64,000 bases of DNA from Carettochelys insculpta (Eukaryota; Chordata; Testudines; Carettochelyidae): contig NC_134152.1 of assembly GCF_033958435.1 (NCBI RefSeq), forward strand, positions 18,152,001 through 18,216,000, read 5' to 3'. Shown in pieces: positions 22,716 through 34,625 of the stretch; the stretch's first letter is position 1, and each line of letters starts with the position of its first letter. The position numbers and the translations under genes were made by a program. The notes beneath the pieces were generated by a model. The model was not told where the DNA came from. It ran no database searches and saw nothing but the letters and a program-made list of their open reading frames with translations.

Positions 22716-23157
22716 TGCAACTGCATTACACTACATTCCCCTTTTGGTGGAAGAATGCAAATGAAGGAGAGCAAAAATGCAAATAAAATGCTGATTTACA
22801 AATCTCATGCTTAATTTGCATAATCTTGCATGATCATACTTCTGGAAGACACTTTTCTGGAAAAAAAAACAGCAGAGTAGATGGAGGTTCTTTGGGGGGA
22901 AAAATCATTTTCAGAAGAACCCTTATCCTCAGAATATTTCTCAAGAATGAGGGATCTTTGGAAAATGGATTTTTCCCGCCAAAGGAACTCTACACTGCTG
23001 GATTTTTTTTTCCCCAGAAAAGTCTCTTCCAGAAATATGCTTGTCCAAGATTATGCAAATGAAGAGTGAGATTTGTAAATCAGTGCTTCATTTGTACTTT
23101 CGCTCTCCCTCATTTGCACTCTTTCTCCAATAAGGGAATGTAGTGCAGACGTGGCCT
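22716..23157. mobile_element. Palindromic MITE, second subfamily
   Basis: The left arm 'cactacattccccttttgg', with 'gcaaatgaaggagagc' and 'ctgatttacaaatctca', is repeated inversely on the right. There it reads cactacattcccttattgg, gcaaatgagggagagc and ctgatttacaaatctcac. The arms are about 200 bp around an A/T- and G-rich centre. The right end 'gtgcagacgtggcctg' relates it to the 'gtctacac' MITEs. The exact left terminus is eroded and no target duplication is certain. Confidence 0.75.
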
Positions 23158-23699
23158 GTCAGTCCTAGCATTTTTGGGAACTTGATTTAAATTATTCTTT
23201 TTTTTTTGGTTTGGTGATTTAAATTAATTATTCAAATCACCTGGATTTCAGTCAATTCTCCCTGCCCTTGGCCCATCCATAAATACAATACAGCACTACA
23301 TTGCAACATGAGATGACTTTAAAGATAAGTACAGCCCTTCTATTAGCGTAGGATGTAGTAGTGAAAAGGTTGTGCAGCCTTAAGAATGTACAAAATTACT
23401 TCAAGACATGCCTGAGCAATTTACCCTATAACTCTCAAATTTATCAGACATATCACCTACACGCACCACTAGTTTATATAGAAAACAGACATCAGAAATC
23501 ATCCTAGACGTTGTATTTTAAAGTTTAAGAAATAGTACAATTGTTCACAGCAACATTATTAGTCACACATACAAATGTTTTGTCAAGAACTTTCAGGCAA
23601 GACAGCTTTCAATGGCACACACTTATTACAGCCTACTTTTCTGTTAACTGAGTCCCAGCATCAGTTAATCTGGGTTTCAATAATTGGACAAATGGGTCA

Positions 23700-23810
23700 C
23701 TGATTACGTGCATGATGACCCAGAGTTGAAGAAGAGCTCTATGTAAGCTTGATATTCTCTCTGACAAACAAGTTGGTCTAATAAAAGATACTAGCTCATC
23801 TACCTTGACC
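23700..23810 (+). repeat. LINE/SINE-type 3' tail fragment
   Basis: The segment contains 'gaagaagagctctatgtaag' and 'aagttggtctaataaaagatac', a tail sequence that recurs widely in amniote genomes as the 3' end of interspersed repeats. Only the tail is recognisable. Confidence 0.45.
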
Positions 23811-26800
23811 CATGGATATGTTAGTTTAAAAAATAATAATTTGGACAGTAAGAGTCAGAAGCACTCTGAATGTGGTGTTTGGAGAAATTTCACAAATCAG
23901 TGAATATTCTGAAACACATGAACAACAGTCCCACTGACTGGATTAGCAGCTTGTTGTCTCTCATGTATCTTTTGTATTCTCAAACTTTGTAAGTTGGCCA
24001 GTGTCTCTGTGCCGGAGCCAGTTTTAGGGCTAAGCGATGTTGACACCATGGTAGGGGACAGCCAGGCACTCCATGTGCATGTGGGAAGCCAAAAGGTGCC
24101 AGAGGGCTGTGGGATGGCTGTCAGGTCCTGCAACATGCACCACCAACATGAGACCGCAGAAGCTCACCTTGAGCACAGCTCACATACCAGCCACAAAGAG
24201 CCACAGCTGCCGCAGAAGCTGAGGGAGCCGATGGTTCTTCTGCAGAGTAGCTTCCACTGAGCCCCAAGATATTGAGTGTCAGGGCAAGTTACTGACAGCT
24301 CCAGAGCCATCACCACTCCAGGAGAAGGAATTTTGTTAGCAGAGGGTGCCGAATTGGTCAAAAAAGGAATTCCTGTCACTGGTATTAAATGGCACAGTTG
24401 CCTTATTCCTCTGATGCACTCGGCACTAACTTCTAGTGATGAAAAAATGTCAGGCTCCAGAGGCTTTGGTCTGTCCTGGTAAAGCAATTTTTATTATCCA
24501 AAGACATTGCCTCTTGCTGGCAATCTAATACCACTGAGGTAACTACTCGTAAGGTAGGCTTTCAGAGAGATAACCTACACATAGAATGATTAAAGAAACC
24601 TGCCCTACCAGGCTCCACAGACCCCCCAGATACCAGTTCTAAGATACATTCTAAGCCCTAGTACACTCATCCCAGGAGGTGCAAAGATACTCTCCATTCT
24701 TTTTGTGCTCCCCCTTATCTCTTCTTGCAGACACCAGCCTCCCATACCTTACATAGCTATCCATTTTGGCAAGTGCCAGGTTCTATACACCCTTGGTAAG
24801 GGTTTAGGGATTCTCATGTATCTGCAACATCAGATGTTATATACAGGGCTGGCTTCACACATGGGTGATGTGGTAAGTGGATGGTAAATGCATTCCCCTG
24901 CTTGCAGGCAGCCCTCATCAAGCTAAAGCCCTCATGCACAGGGAAGGGTCTGTGGGCTACGGGCTACTGCAGAAAGAATTGTGTCAGGAAAGCCTTGCTC
25001 TAGATCCCAATCCTCCCAACAAGAGCAGCCCCATTCTCTTTTTCTCCCTCTGGCTGCTGTTGCTCTTGTTCCTGCAGAGGGACTGGCACCCCACCTTCTC
25101 ACCTTGCTCTGCCCCACTGCCCATGACTGGTGCCCTCTGCCAAACTCCCCGTATGAGCCCATGGTAAATGTCACCCTTGCCAGGAGGAAGGTGCCAGGCA
25201 GCTAGAACTGCTCACCACTGTCACTTTCCCCTCACTCCCTGACTGATAGGCCCCGCTGCTCAAAGTGGAGCCTGTGGGGGTCCATGGAACCACTTGAGGT
25301 GCAGTGTCAAAATATCTGAAAGCATTTAGGCAGTGATGTCTCTTGAAGTGAACTCCAACTTTCTTTCGGAGAATGTGTGCTAAAATACAAGTTCTCCGAG
25401 TGCCCTTTTTCCCTGGTCTTGGGGAACGGGAATCGGCCCATATGCCATATTTTGCATGGGACCACAATTTCTCAGGAGAAGAAAGGAAAAAAATTTTAAC
25501 TGAGCAGCACATTCAGAGTTTGCAGTCAATTTAATTGTGTGCAGCTGTAAAAAACCAATTTTTTCAAAGATCCAGAAAAGCAAAGATAAGTCTGCCTAAG
25601 TACTAGGAGGTATCATTAGATGAAATGATGCCTAATAATATTTTAGCAACTAAAAAAAAATCAAAAATAGGTTTGCAATGCAAGAGTCAAATGCTAAGAA
25701 AGTCAATCTATTTCCATATTTTTAAAACAACTGCCCTGATATTTCATGGCAAATCTGCATACCATGCAAAGACCTTTGACAGAGATCATCGTGTGTTTGC
25801 AAACATATCAGCTTAACCTAATGTACTGCAGCTACTTTCCTATTGAATGAAAACACATGCTGAATTAAAGCATACTACAAACTAATTAATAAGGCCAATA
25901 ATTTGTGGCCACTATACAGGGTACATCAAATGTTATGGTTTAATAGATATACTAAATGGACATAGAATTTGCAGTTTAACTGTATTTTCAAACCCCTGAT
26001 TCAAAAAGACTGTTTTTTGCTTCTCTCCCATATTACAAAGTCAAATTAAACCAAACAAATGTATTTGTCAATAAATTGCAAAATAGCAGATTTCCTCGAG
26101 AAAGATATTTTATTACTCTGTAAAGGAAAGAAGTAGGTGGCAAAAGTAACAGATTTTTACAGAACAGTGAATAAACACAGTATTTCTCTTCTGGTGATCC
26201 CATAAAATAGATCACTGAACTCTTACACATCATCCAGTTCAAAACACACCTCTTGAAGTTTTGATTAGAAAATTTAAACAACATAATTAAACAAATGAAC
26301 AACATCCAAACAACCTCCATCTCCCTTTAATTCTTGTGTCTGCAATTAGGCCCAATCACTTCTTGCCTTAAATGCTATCCATGAGTTCCAAGAGCCAGTC
26401 TAAAGAAAGCAGGCATACGATATGCTAGTCCAATAAAAGGAGGTTCCAGCCATGAAAAACACTTCTTCTCACATTATCCAACTTTCACAAACATAGGCCA
26501 AAGCTATGAAGGACTGTAGATATACAACACTGAAAGTCCAATTAATTTATTACAAAAATCTGGAAACAAAAATGGTAAGTAAGTGATCCAAGTTATCTAT
26601 TATAGGTAGTCTTACATTAAATTGTCCTGAATTAATATTAACTTATTGTATTCTTGTGATAACTTTTTCACAAAGTTATCATAATCTAAAAAGTAATATT
26701 TTGTGATTACACTAAGAAAAACAGCCTTTCCATCAGAATTCCCACTGCAGCCAAATGTGTTTCCTCACTGCAGCATATGAAAGAATTATTTATTAAACTA

Positions 26801-27115
26801 CTCCTTGGTATACTGAACTGAAGAACAATTCTGCTAATAAACTTTTTCGGGAGGGCAGGAGGTGGGGAGGATAGGAGAGGGAAGCATTTCAAAATTCATG
26901 AAACTTTCAATCTGGAAAACCTCCCATCACCCAGAAAAGGAAAAACACACCTAATAAATGAAAAAAATATATACATTCATTCTTATTCTCATATATCAGT
27001 AAATCAAGTTTTCCAACAATTTAAGTCTTTTTTTTTAAATGAAGTTGAATTGGAAAATGTTGGTAACTAAAAATTTGTTACACAAATATTATTCCCTGTG
27101 TTATTTATAAATTTC
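23811..27115. other. Unassigned stretch, no supportable gene
   Basis: A GC-richer part (23980-25260) has several overlapping open frames on both strands (for example 23994-24260 and 24877-25167), but none has a recognisable motif, so they were not called. The rest is AT-rich with no repeat that I can name. Confidence 0.45.
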
Positions 27116-27205
27116 TATTACTAATGGAATGCCAGTCTAGTAGTCGGTGGTCCATTGTATCCGACAATGATGTCTTGAGCTTGCACAGGCTCATCGGTTC
27201 TGGAC

Positions 27206-29460
27206 TCATATGTGGCTGAGGAGTCCAAGCTTTGAACAATATGGGCGTTCATAGTGGGGGCAAGGGAATTGTCCTGGCTCTGTTGGCACAGCTGCCACTA
27301 TTGCTTTCTTCCTCTCAAGCATCAACGAGGCATACGCATTGCTGCTCTTCAAAGTTGTCATACGCGTGTCGTATGAGAGCACGCCAGCCTGTTCTGTCTT
27401 TTGCATGCATGAGCAATGTTGGCCTTCATGCAGTCTTTATATCTCTTGCAAGACATAACTTCATGTCTTTTGCCCTGGCAGAGTTCACCGCAAAGGAGTT
27501 GCTTAGGAATTCTCAACTCCTCCATTCGTATGACATGCCCTGTCCAGCAAAGCTGGGCTTTCAGAATCATGGCTTCGATACTCGTAGCTCCTGCTCTGCC
27601 CAGGACTTACAGGTTTGTAACTGTGTCCTGTCATTGAATGTGCAGCATTGACCTCAGGCTGCATGTGTGGAAGCGCTCCAGCAGTTTTATATGTTTTCTG
27701 TACAAGATCCAGGTTTCACAGCCATACAGGAGACTGGTCAGGACTACAGCCTTGTACACTTTCAGTTTAGCGGACTGTCGGATATTGTGCTGATTCAACA
27801 CTTGCGCTCTCAGACGTCCTAGTGCCTAGCTGGCCTGGCAAATTCTGGCATTGATTTCTCTGTCAAGGGAGTCATCATTGGCTATCACACTGCCAAGGTA
27901 CTTGAACTCCTCTACTGTTTTTAACTCTGCTCCTTCAATAAAGATTGAAGTGGGGAGAGCAGCAGATCCTGGAGCAGGTTGAAACAGTACCTCGGTCTTT
28001 CCTAGGCTGATGGTCAAACCAAAGAGGCGAGTGGCATCAGCAAACTTGTTGCCGATGAGCTGGAGATCAGATTCCTTGTGTGCCACAAGTGCGCGGTCAT
28101 CAGCCAAAAGGGCTTGAAGGATGAGCCTCTCAAGTGTCTTGGTTTTAGCATTCAGACGATGAAGGTCGAAAAGTGACCCATCAAGTCTGTATTTTATATA
28201 GACTCCATGGTCCAGGTCCCTAACTGCGTGGCTGAGGACTCACATGAAAAAGAGGTTGAACAACATTGGGGCCAGCACGCACCCTTGTTTCACACCACTG
28301 GATATCTCAAATGGATCTGAGGACTCGCCATTTGAAAGAACAAAGCCAGTCATGCATCATGGAACAGGCATATGAGGTTAACAGATCTTCTCAGGCAGCC
28401 AAGTTTTCACAGGAAAATCCACAGGGCTTCCCTGTTTGCAGTGTCAAACACCTTGGTCAGGTCTATAAAGACAGTGCACAGATCCAAGTTCTGCTCTATG
28501 CACTTTTCCTGGACCTGACGAACAGCAAAGATCATGTCAATGGTGCTGCGGCCTGGACGAAAACCACACTGTGCCTCTGGTAGGTTCTCCTCTGAGATGC
28601 TGGTGATCAGCCGGTTGAGGACGACTAGAGCCAAGATCTTCCCAGCAGTACAGAGAAGGAAGGTACCCCAGTAATTTCCACAGTCAGCTTTGCTGCCCTT
28701 GTTCTTGAAGAGTGATGTGATTGTGGCATCCTCAAAGTCTTTGGGCATGTCTTCTTCTTCCCAGATGCTGATCAAGGTGTTGTGAAAGGCTTCAAGTGAC
28801 ACTGGTCCTGCTGTTTAGAAAATTTCAGCAGGGATACAGTCCATCCCAGGGGCTTTGCCAGAGCTGGTCTGGCTGATTGCCTTTTAGACCTCATCCATTG
28901 TCGGGGGCAGGTCAAGACTCCTGTATTGTGGGTTTCTGAGGGATTTGGTCTAGGGCCACAGGGTCAACAATGGAGGGTCTATTGAGAAGGTTGCTGAAGT
29001 GCCCTCTCCACCTATTGTTGATGCTGTTCTTCTCCCTCACAAGGGTCATGCCATTTGCAGACAGGACAGGTGTACTACTTGGCTTTGCAGGTCCATAAAT
29101 AGCTTTGATAGCACGGAAGAACATCTTGGAGTTCTTGGTTTCAGCATAGTATTGGACTTCATCAGCTTTACTCTCCCACCACTCATCTTGCATTTTGTGA
29201 GGTGTCCTTTGCGCCTGGCTCTGAAGGTGTTTGAAATGATCATATTTGGAGATTGAGGACTGATCGTTTTGCCATAGCAGAAATGCATTCTGTTTTTCCT
29301 CTAACATCTTCATGATGGCTTCATCATTTTCATCAAACCAGTGTTGGTGAACTCGCTTTTTCAATCCTAGTGTTGACCTGGCTGATTCTGTCACCAGGGT
29401 TTTGAACTGGTCCCACTTTTGTGTGGGGTCTCCAGTCAGAGGTCCATGGGACATCAGCAT
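27206..29460 (-). pseudogene. RTE-like LINE reverse transcriptase and C-terminal region
   Basis: In minus-strand order the translation shows a linker with WFDENDEAIMKMLEEK and FRAIKAIYGP (29460-28912), then the RT. The RT blocks are SIWEEEDMPKDFEDATI, LFKNKGSKADCGN, GILALVVLNRL-like, EAQCGFRPGRSTIDMIFAVRQ and FIDLTKVFDTANR. These are followed in another frame by SGVKQGCVLAP, LLADDRALVAHKESDLQL, LTISLGKTEVL and EEFKYLGSV. The active-site box reads LADD, with both aspartates kept and the usual Phe changed to Leu. The C-terminus keeps AQLCWTGHVIRME, PKQLLCGELCQGKR and KRYKDCMKANI. At least three frame changes break the polyprotein. Confidence 0.8.
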
Positions 29461-29485
29461 TTCACCAAGGCAGGCTGCAAACTTC

Positions 29486-30421
29486 TCATGATGACCCGTA
29501 TGTTGCAGCTTCCCGATGTTGAAGAGGGTCTGACAACCTTGAGCTTCTTGTGGTGCAGTGGTGTGATGTGCAGCATAAGGACTGATCTGATGAGTCTATG
29601 ATCAGTCCAGCACTCAGCTCACCGCATGGCGCTGGCGACCTTAACATCTCGAATGTCCAGCCTGCGACAGATGACATAGTCAATCAGGTGCCACTGTTTT
29701 GATCTCGGGTGCACCATGTGGTCTTGCATTTATCGGCTTGCCTGAAGAGAGTGCTGGTAATCGTCAGGTTGTTTTCTGCACAGAAGGTCAGCAGAAGGCG
29801 GCCATTGGCATTCATGTTACCAACACCATGATGCCCCAGCACCCCTTTGCAGATCCTACAGTCCTTGCCAACCCTGGCGTTCAAGTCACCCAACAGGAGA
29901 AGCTTGTCACTAGGACGAGTTGCTTTCACAAGATGGTCAAGGTCCTCATAGAAACTTTCTTTGGCTTTGCTGCTGCTAGTCAATGTGGGGGCGTAAGCAC
30001 TGATGACTAACATGGTGAAAAGCACTGAGGGGGAAGCAGAGCTTGATCAGACACTCACTGATGCAAGTTGGTAGGTCAGGAAGCTGGTGCAGAAGTGATG
30101 TCTTGATGGCAAGTTCCACTCCGTGGAGTCTGCTTCATTTTCTGGCCTGCCTTTCCAGAAGAAGGTGTAACCTCCTTTTGATTCGCAGATGGATCCTTCT
30201 TCTGCCAACCTGGTCTCGCTCAGGGTGGCTACGTCAATGTTATAACGTGCCAGTTCTCTTGCTACAGGGGCCATTCTTCTCTCAGGCCTCATAGCATTCT
30301 CCCTGTCCAAGAGGGTGAGAACATTCCATGCTGCAAATACCATCTTTCTTTTCACTGTTTTTCGACCGCTGTGAGGGTCAAACTGTCGGGTGTGGCATGC
30401 TGGCCATTTTGGTTGGGACAA
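29486..30421 (-). pseudogene. RTE-like LINE endonuclease segment
   Basis: This is an AP-endonuclease-like domain that would nick target DNA. Minus-strand blocks in order: KRKMVFAAWNVLTLLD (start-side Asn), ARELARYNIDVATLSETRLAEEG (catalytic Glu in SETR), GGYTFFWKGRP, then in another frame FYEDLDHLVKATRPSDKLLLLGDLNARVGKD (catalytic Asp and Asn kept), GNMNANGRLLLTFCAENNLTITSTLF, and KTTWCTRDQNSG. Frames change near 30030 and 29684. Unlike the CR1 copy in this window, the visible catalytic residues are intact, which suggests a younger element broken mainly by frameshifts. Confidence 0.82.
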
Positions 30422-31372
30422 GCAATTTTTGGGACACCTTTTCTAGTTCTCCTCCCTCATTTTGAAGGTGAGCAGTGCTGTTCCTAAAAAGGCCTGCTGA
30501 GTCACCTGGGATGCTGCCCAACTCCTCTGTCATCCCGAGGTCAGAGTCGAGCAACCAAAGTCCACAGGCCGCCTACATGCAAGTTTGGAGCTATGACTCC
30601 CAGTGGTCACCTCCACCTGTCAACTTCACCTCTCTGCCATCACCGTAGTACTTTGAGGTAGACAGAAGTGATGAGACTGTGCAAAGAACCAGTGCAGGAG
30701 AATGTTTAAACTGGAAAACCCGTTGCACAGGGGCAGTCCCACTCTCTCGACCTCAGAAGCCTGGTTCCAGTGTTACGAAAAGTCATCATGGTTGGGACTT
30801 CCTAGACTGCAGGGGATGGCCATGCTGTCTTTGGTGCCTTGTCATGCCCTTCGCTCTCCACAGAGCGTTGCAGAATTGCCTTCCTGGTCGTTGGATCTTG
30901 CTGTTGATCTCATCCGCCCAGTCCGCCGGGGCCGACTTTGCATGCTGGGATAGGCAATTCAGGATTCAGACCTGCCGGCTACCCTCACCTGGTTTAGCCC
31001 GCCTGTCAAAGCAGTTTATCGGGGTGTGGCCGCTGCATGCTACAGCTTCTTGGAGCCACAGGTGAGAGGTGGGTGCCAGGTGGAGACCAAAGGTGCACGA
31101 ACTGCCCTGAAGAGACAAGTCCCCACACCCCTGTCCCTCCCTGGACACCGCATACACCCAGTCTACATAACTATTACATATCAGAAAAAAACAAAAAAAA
31201 CCAAAAACACTGTCAGGACAAAGATCCTATTTGTTTGACAAGAACACTGAAGGCTGACAGACAACTCCATTTCATGAGGTTACACTATTTCCTTATTATA
31301 TGAAAAAATGTAGAGGACAAGCATACAGGAACTGTTCCAAGACATACATATACTCTGTTGATGTAACTACCG

Positions 31373-31553
31373 AATAAGACCATAAAATCAGCCATACTGG
31401 CCCAGCTCAATGATCCATCTAACCCAGGATCCCTGTATTCTGAGAGTATCCAATGCCAGGTACTTCAAAGGGAAGGAACAGAACAGGCAACCAAATGATC
31501 CACCATCCCATTGTCCACACTCAGCTTCTGGCAAACAAAGATTAGAGACACAC
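31373..31553 (-). mobile_element. L3-like LINE 3' end, proximal part
   Basis: Minus-strand tail of the same family as 20600-21745. It begins with the 3' terminus ('gccatactggcccagctcaatg' pattern) and runs to 'cttctggcaaacaaagattag'. It then stops where a Harbinger transposon starts. The remainder of the same element resumes at 34337. Confidence 0.8.
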
Positions 31554-31959
31554 TAGCTGTGTCTACACTACAAATTTCTGCCTACAGAAATCACTGTCAA
31601 CAGATACTTCCCAACAGAACCTCTGTCTACAGAACACATCCACTCCTAATATACGCTCCCTCTGTCGATTCCTTCTGTTGACATAAAGCATCCACACTCC
31701 CTGACCGCTCTGTTGACAGAGTAGGCTCCAATGACCCGGAAGTCAGGGTTGCACAGACATTGAGCCCTTCCTGGAGCAACAGCCTAGCCCTCCCTTAAAG
31801 GGCCTGTCCCCAAGGCCACGTTCCCTGCCCAAGCTGAGGTTTGCATAACTCTCTGAGGGACAGCAAAGCTAGTGCAGGGCTCTCTGGCTTACTAAGAGAG
31901 ACTCTGGCCTCTCCGGTTAGCTACACCCACGGCTTCTGCAGCACGTCATCCCTGCTGCC

Positions 31960-33003
31960 CTCCTCCTCCTGAGGAGGGACAAGCCTGACTCCTCCCGTGA
32001 GGATGAAGCCACAGTTGCTGCTGCCTTGCTGCGACAGCACCCAAGCCCCCAAGTCAGCCGGTGTCTCTGGAGCTACACCACCAGCTCAGACTGGTGGGAC
32101 CAGCTGGTGATGGGCAACTGGGACGACCAGCACTAGCTCCAAAATTTCCACATGCAGAACACCACCTTTCTGGACCTATGCACCTGGTTTACCCCCGTCC
32201 TCCCCAGGGAGTACACCCATCTCTAGCTCACCACCCCACTGGAAAAGGGGACAGCCATCACCATTTGGATGTTGGCAACCCCCAACAGTTACCAATCTTT
32301 TGGGAACTAGTTCGGCGAGGGGAGATCCACCGTCAGAGCCTTCCTCATGCAGGTAAAGGCACTCCTAGGGTGCAGGCCCTGCCTGGGGGACGAGGGGTCC
32401 TGGCCCAGAAGGACCCTCAGGGAACAGGAGCAGAGGTGCGAGGGGTGGAATGGGGAGCCCTGTCACACTCACAAACAGCCCTACTGCATGGGAGGGGGGT
32501 GACCTCCCATGAGGGGGCCTGAAGGCCCAGGGTGGGCTGAAGAGGATAAGGAACACCCTGGGGCCAAGGGCCTGACCACCCCAGTCCCTCACATGTGCCC
32601 CACCTCCTCCCCCAGCAGGTCGTGAGAGTTATCAACTCCCTGCTGCTGTGGAGGCTAGGCTGCCTGGACAATGTTGACACTGCAGTGGCCAGATTCAAGG
32701 CCCTTGGGTTCCCCATCTGCTTTGGGGCCATCAACGGGACCCACATTCCCATCCGTGCCCCAAACCACAGTGCAGTACGGTTCACCAATAGGAAGGGGTA
32801 CCACACAATCATGCTGCAGGCCCTGGTGGACCACCGTATGCACGTCACTGATGTGTATATCAGGTGGGCCAGCCAGGCACAAAGTGTGAGGGTGTTCTGG
32901 AAGATGGTGGAGGGCATCTTCATCCCCTGCCGAGAGCTGGCCCTCAAGGACGTGGACATGCCTCTGTGCACAGTGGGGGACACTGCCTACCCACTAATGC
33001 CAT
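31960..33003 (+). pseudogene. Harbinger (HARBI1-like) transposase, broken
   Basis: DDE-family nuclease of PIF/Harbinger elements. An N-terminal part (about 31960-32352) reads WDQLVMGNWDDQH, then TTFLDLCTWFTPVLPRE, TPLEKGTAITIWMLATPNSYQSFGN and FGEGRSTVRAFLMQ, with three in-frame TAG codons. A GT at 32353 and a pyrimidine-rich AG at 32615/32618 look like an intron. The second part reads VVRVINSLLLWRLG, FPICFGAINGTHIPIRAP, GYHTIMLQALVDH, VTDVYIRW and VGDTAYPLMP. The first catalytic block is normally DGTH but is NGTH here, and the usual HDARVF block is degraded (QSVRVF). The protein would be inactive. A downstream frame at 33004-33110 still shows family-like sequence. Confidence 0.85.
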
Positions 33004-33387
33004 GACTCATGCAGCCCTACACTGGACAACTGGACCCCACCCAAGAACACTTTAACATGCACCTGAACTGGCCCGTTTGCTCATAGAGCATGTCTTCGGC
33101 CATCTGAAGGCCCAGTTATGGTGTTTACTACCCACTGCTCCATCTTGGCCCCTCCTTTTGCCCGCCCAGCCCTCCACCGCCCCTCCTCAATAACTAGAGA
33201 CACAGGTTCTGAACAAATAAACCTTCACTTTTAAGAGATGAACGTATGTGCAAAAAGCCCCCAAAATTAACTATTTACAAAGTGCATGGGGGATGAACTA
33301 TGCACATTGAGGTTGGGGCTTGCATGGGGGATGGGGGGAGGGGCCTCACTCTAGGCAAGGAGTGGTGGGCTGCAATCCTGCAGGAGA

Positions 33388-33876
33388 GTGGGATCCCTAG
33401 CAGCCCTGGACACGGGATACCCTCCTGCCATGGGTTCAGGGTCCCCATCAGGTCTGGGTAGAGGTCAGTGGCACGGGGAGGTGAGGTGGGGAGGGGGTCG
33501 TGGCAGGGTCAGGCTCTGCTGTGGGGACCGGGGGGCAGGGAGGTTGGGTGCAGCTGAGGGAGTGGGGGTCCTTGGGGGTGGGGCAGCGGCTGAGAACAGG
33601 ATCCATTGGGTGAGGGCCATGACAGTTGGGGGAAGGTTTGGTGGGGAAGGGGGAGCGGGAACAAGTGAGTGGGAGCAGGTGGCTGAGCCAGCTGGTCCTG
33701 CCACATGGCAGTGGCACTATCCAGGCAGGACATCAGCTGGTCCCATGCCTGTGACTGCCATTCCAGGTCCCTTGCCCACCTCACCCACCCCCCCGGGCCC
33801 TGCGGAGTGTGCCCCTCACCAGCAGGGACCTCGAAATGGTCTCTTCTGTCGAAAAAACTCTGTAGTGTAGACACAG
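33388..33876. other. GC-rich 3' region of the Harbinger element
   Basis: G-rich sequence with overlapping open frames on both strands (for example 33388-33870 plus and 33509-33874 minus). Their composition is low in complexity and they contain no motif. I treat them as incidental to the transposon rather than as genes. Confidence 0.6.
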
Positions 33877-33882
33877 GTATAC

Positions 33883-34328
33883 GCTGTGTCTACACTAGTA
33901 AGTTCTTTGGAAAGATCTTTCGAAAGATCCCATGGAGCATCTACATGCAAAAAAGTGTTTTTTTCAAAAGTGAATAGAAAGAATGCAGCATTCCTTTCAA
34001 AGTCGCTCTTCCTTTCCCATTTAGAAGGAAAATGTGTGTAGACACTCCGCAGGTCCCTGCCACCTCTTTTTTTTTTTTTTTTTTTTTTAAAAAAAGAGAA
34101 CAGTTCTCATGGGACCTGATTTTTCAATCCCTGGCCCATTCTTTCAAAAGCAAGGGGCCTGTGTGGACACTCTCTTTTGACAGAACAGATCAATCTTTTG
34201 ATCTGCTTTTTTGATCCGCTTTTGATCTGCTTTTTTGTGCATGGACGCACTCTTTCAAAAGTTGTTCTTTCGGAAGAGATCCTTCAGAAGGGCTTCTTTC
34301 GAAAGATCTCTGTCATGTAGACACAGGC
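33883..34328. mobile_element. Harbinger-type MITE adjoining the Harbinger transposon
   Basis: The left end gctgtgtctacactag and right end catgtagacacaggc are inverted, with subterminal 'tctttcgaaagatc' motifs near both ends. The interior includes a T-run of more than 20 bases (about 34066-34088). It begins only five bases after the end of the preceding element, so two insertions lie back to back. No coding capacity. Confidence 0.75.
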
Positions 34329-34336
34329 TTAGAGCA

Positions 34337-34625
34337 CAGTCTTGAATTACTGCCCACCTTGGCTAACAACCACGGATGGGCCCATCCTCCGTTAATTTAC
34401 CTAGTTCTTTTTTGAATCCTGCTACTTTTAACTTTCACAATATCCCCCGCAAATGAATTCCACAGGTTGACAGTACGTTGTACAAAGAAGTACTTTCTTT
34501 TGTTTTTTAACTTGCTGCCTATTAATCACATTGGAGGACCTCTAGTTCTTTTGTCATGTGAAGGAATACGTAACATTTCCTTGTTCACTTTTTGAACACA
34601 AATCAAGATTTTATAGCCCTCTATC
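34337..34625 (-). mobile_element. L3-like LINE 3' end, distal part
   Basis: Continuation of the minus-strand L3-like tail from 31373-31553, after about 2.8 kb of inserted DNA transposons. It contains 'ttggctaacaaccacggatg', 'cacaggttgacagtacgttg' and 'ttgctgcctattaatcaca' patterns that follow directly in other copies of this family. It ends where the hAT-like MITE begins. Confidence 0.8.

Larger units (their letters stand above)
27120..31165 (-). mobile_element. Near full-length LINE of the RTE-like/CFDP2-like type
   Basis: This minus-strand non-LTR retrotransposon has, in 5' to 3' order, a GC-rich leader (about 31165-30430), an endonuclease (30421-29486), a linker (29460-28912), an RT (28802-27826) and a C-terminal region (27840-27206). 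The 3' end near 27120 carries 'gtcggatacaatggacca' in minus sense. The endonuclease resembles the part of RTE elements found in the ruminant CFDP2 (Bcnt) gene, so database searches often call it 'craniofacial development protein 2-like'. The clade assignment is tentative. Scattered frameshifts and stops make it inactive. Confidence 0.75.
31556..33877 (+). mobile_element. PIF/Harbinger DNA transposon
   Basis: The termini are ctgtgtctacactaca on the left and its exact inverse on the right (to about 33877). The body contains a HARBI1-like transposase pseudogene in plus orientation and a GC-rich 3' half. The element is about 2.3 kb. It sits inside the L3-like LINE tail and directly abuts a second, shorter element at 33883. 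The target duplication is not clear because of that abutment. Confidence 0.82.

Noticed and set aside
24877..25205. Open frames rich in Leu, Pro and Ser
   Set aside because: Several frames are open at once and none has a motif; composition effect more likely than a gene.
33388..33874. Overlapping long open frames on both strands (up to 160 codons) in a G-rich region
   Set aside because: Low-complexity Gly/Arg- and Pro/Ser-rich translations explained by composition, inside a Harbinger element.
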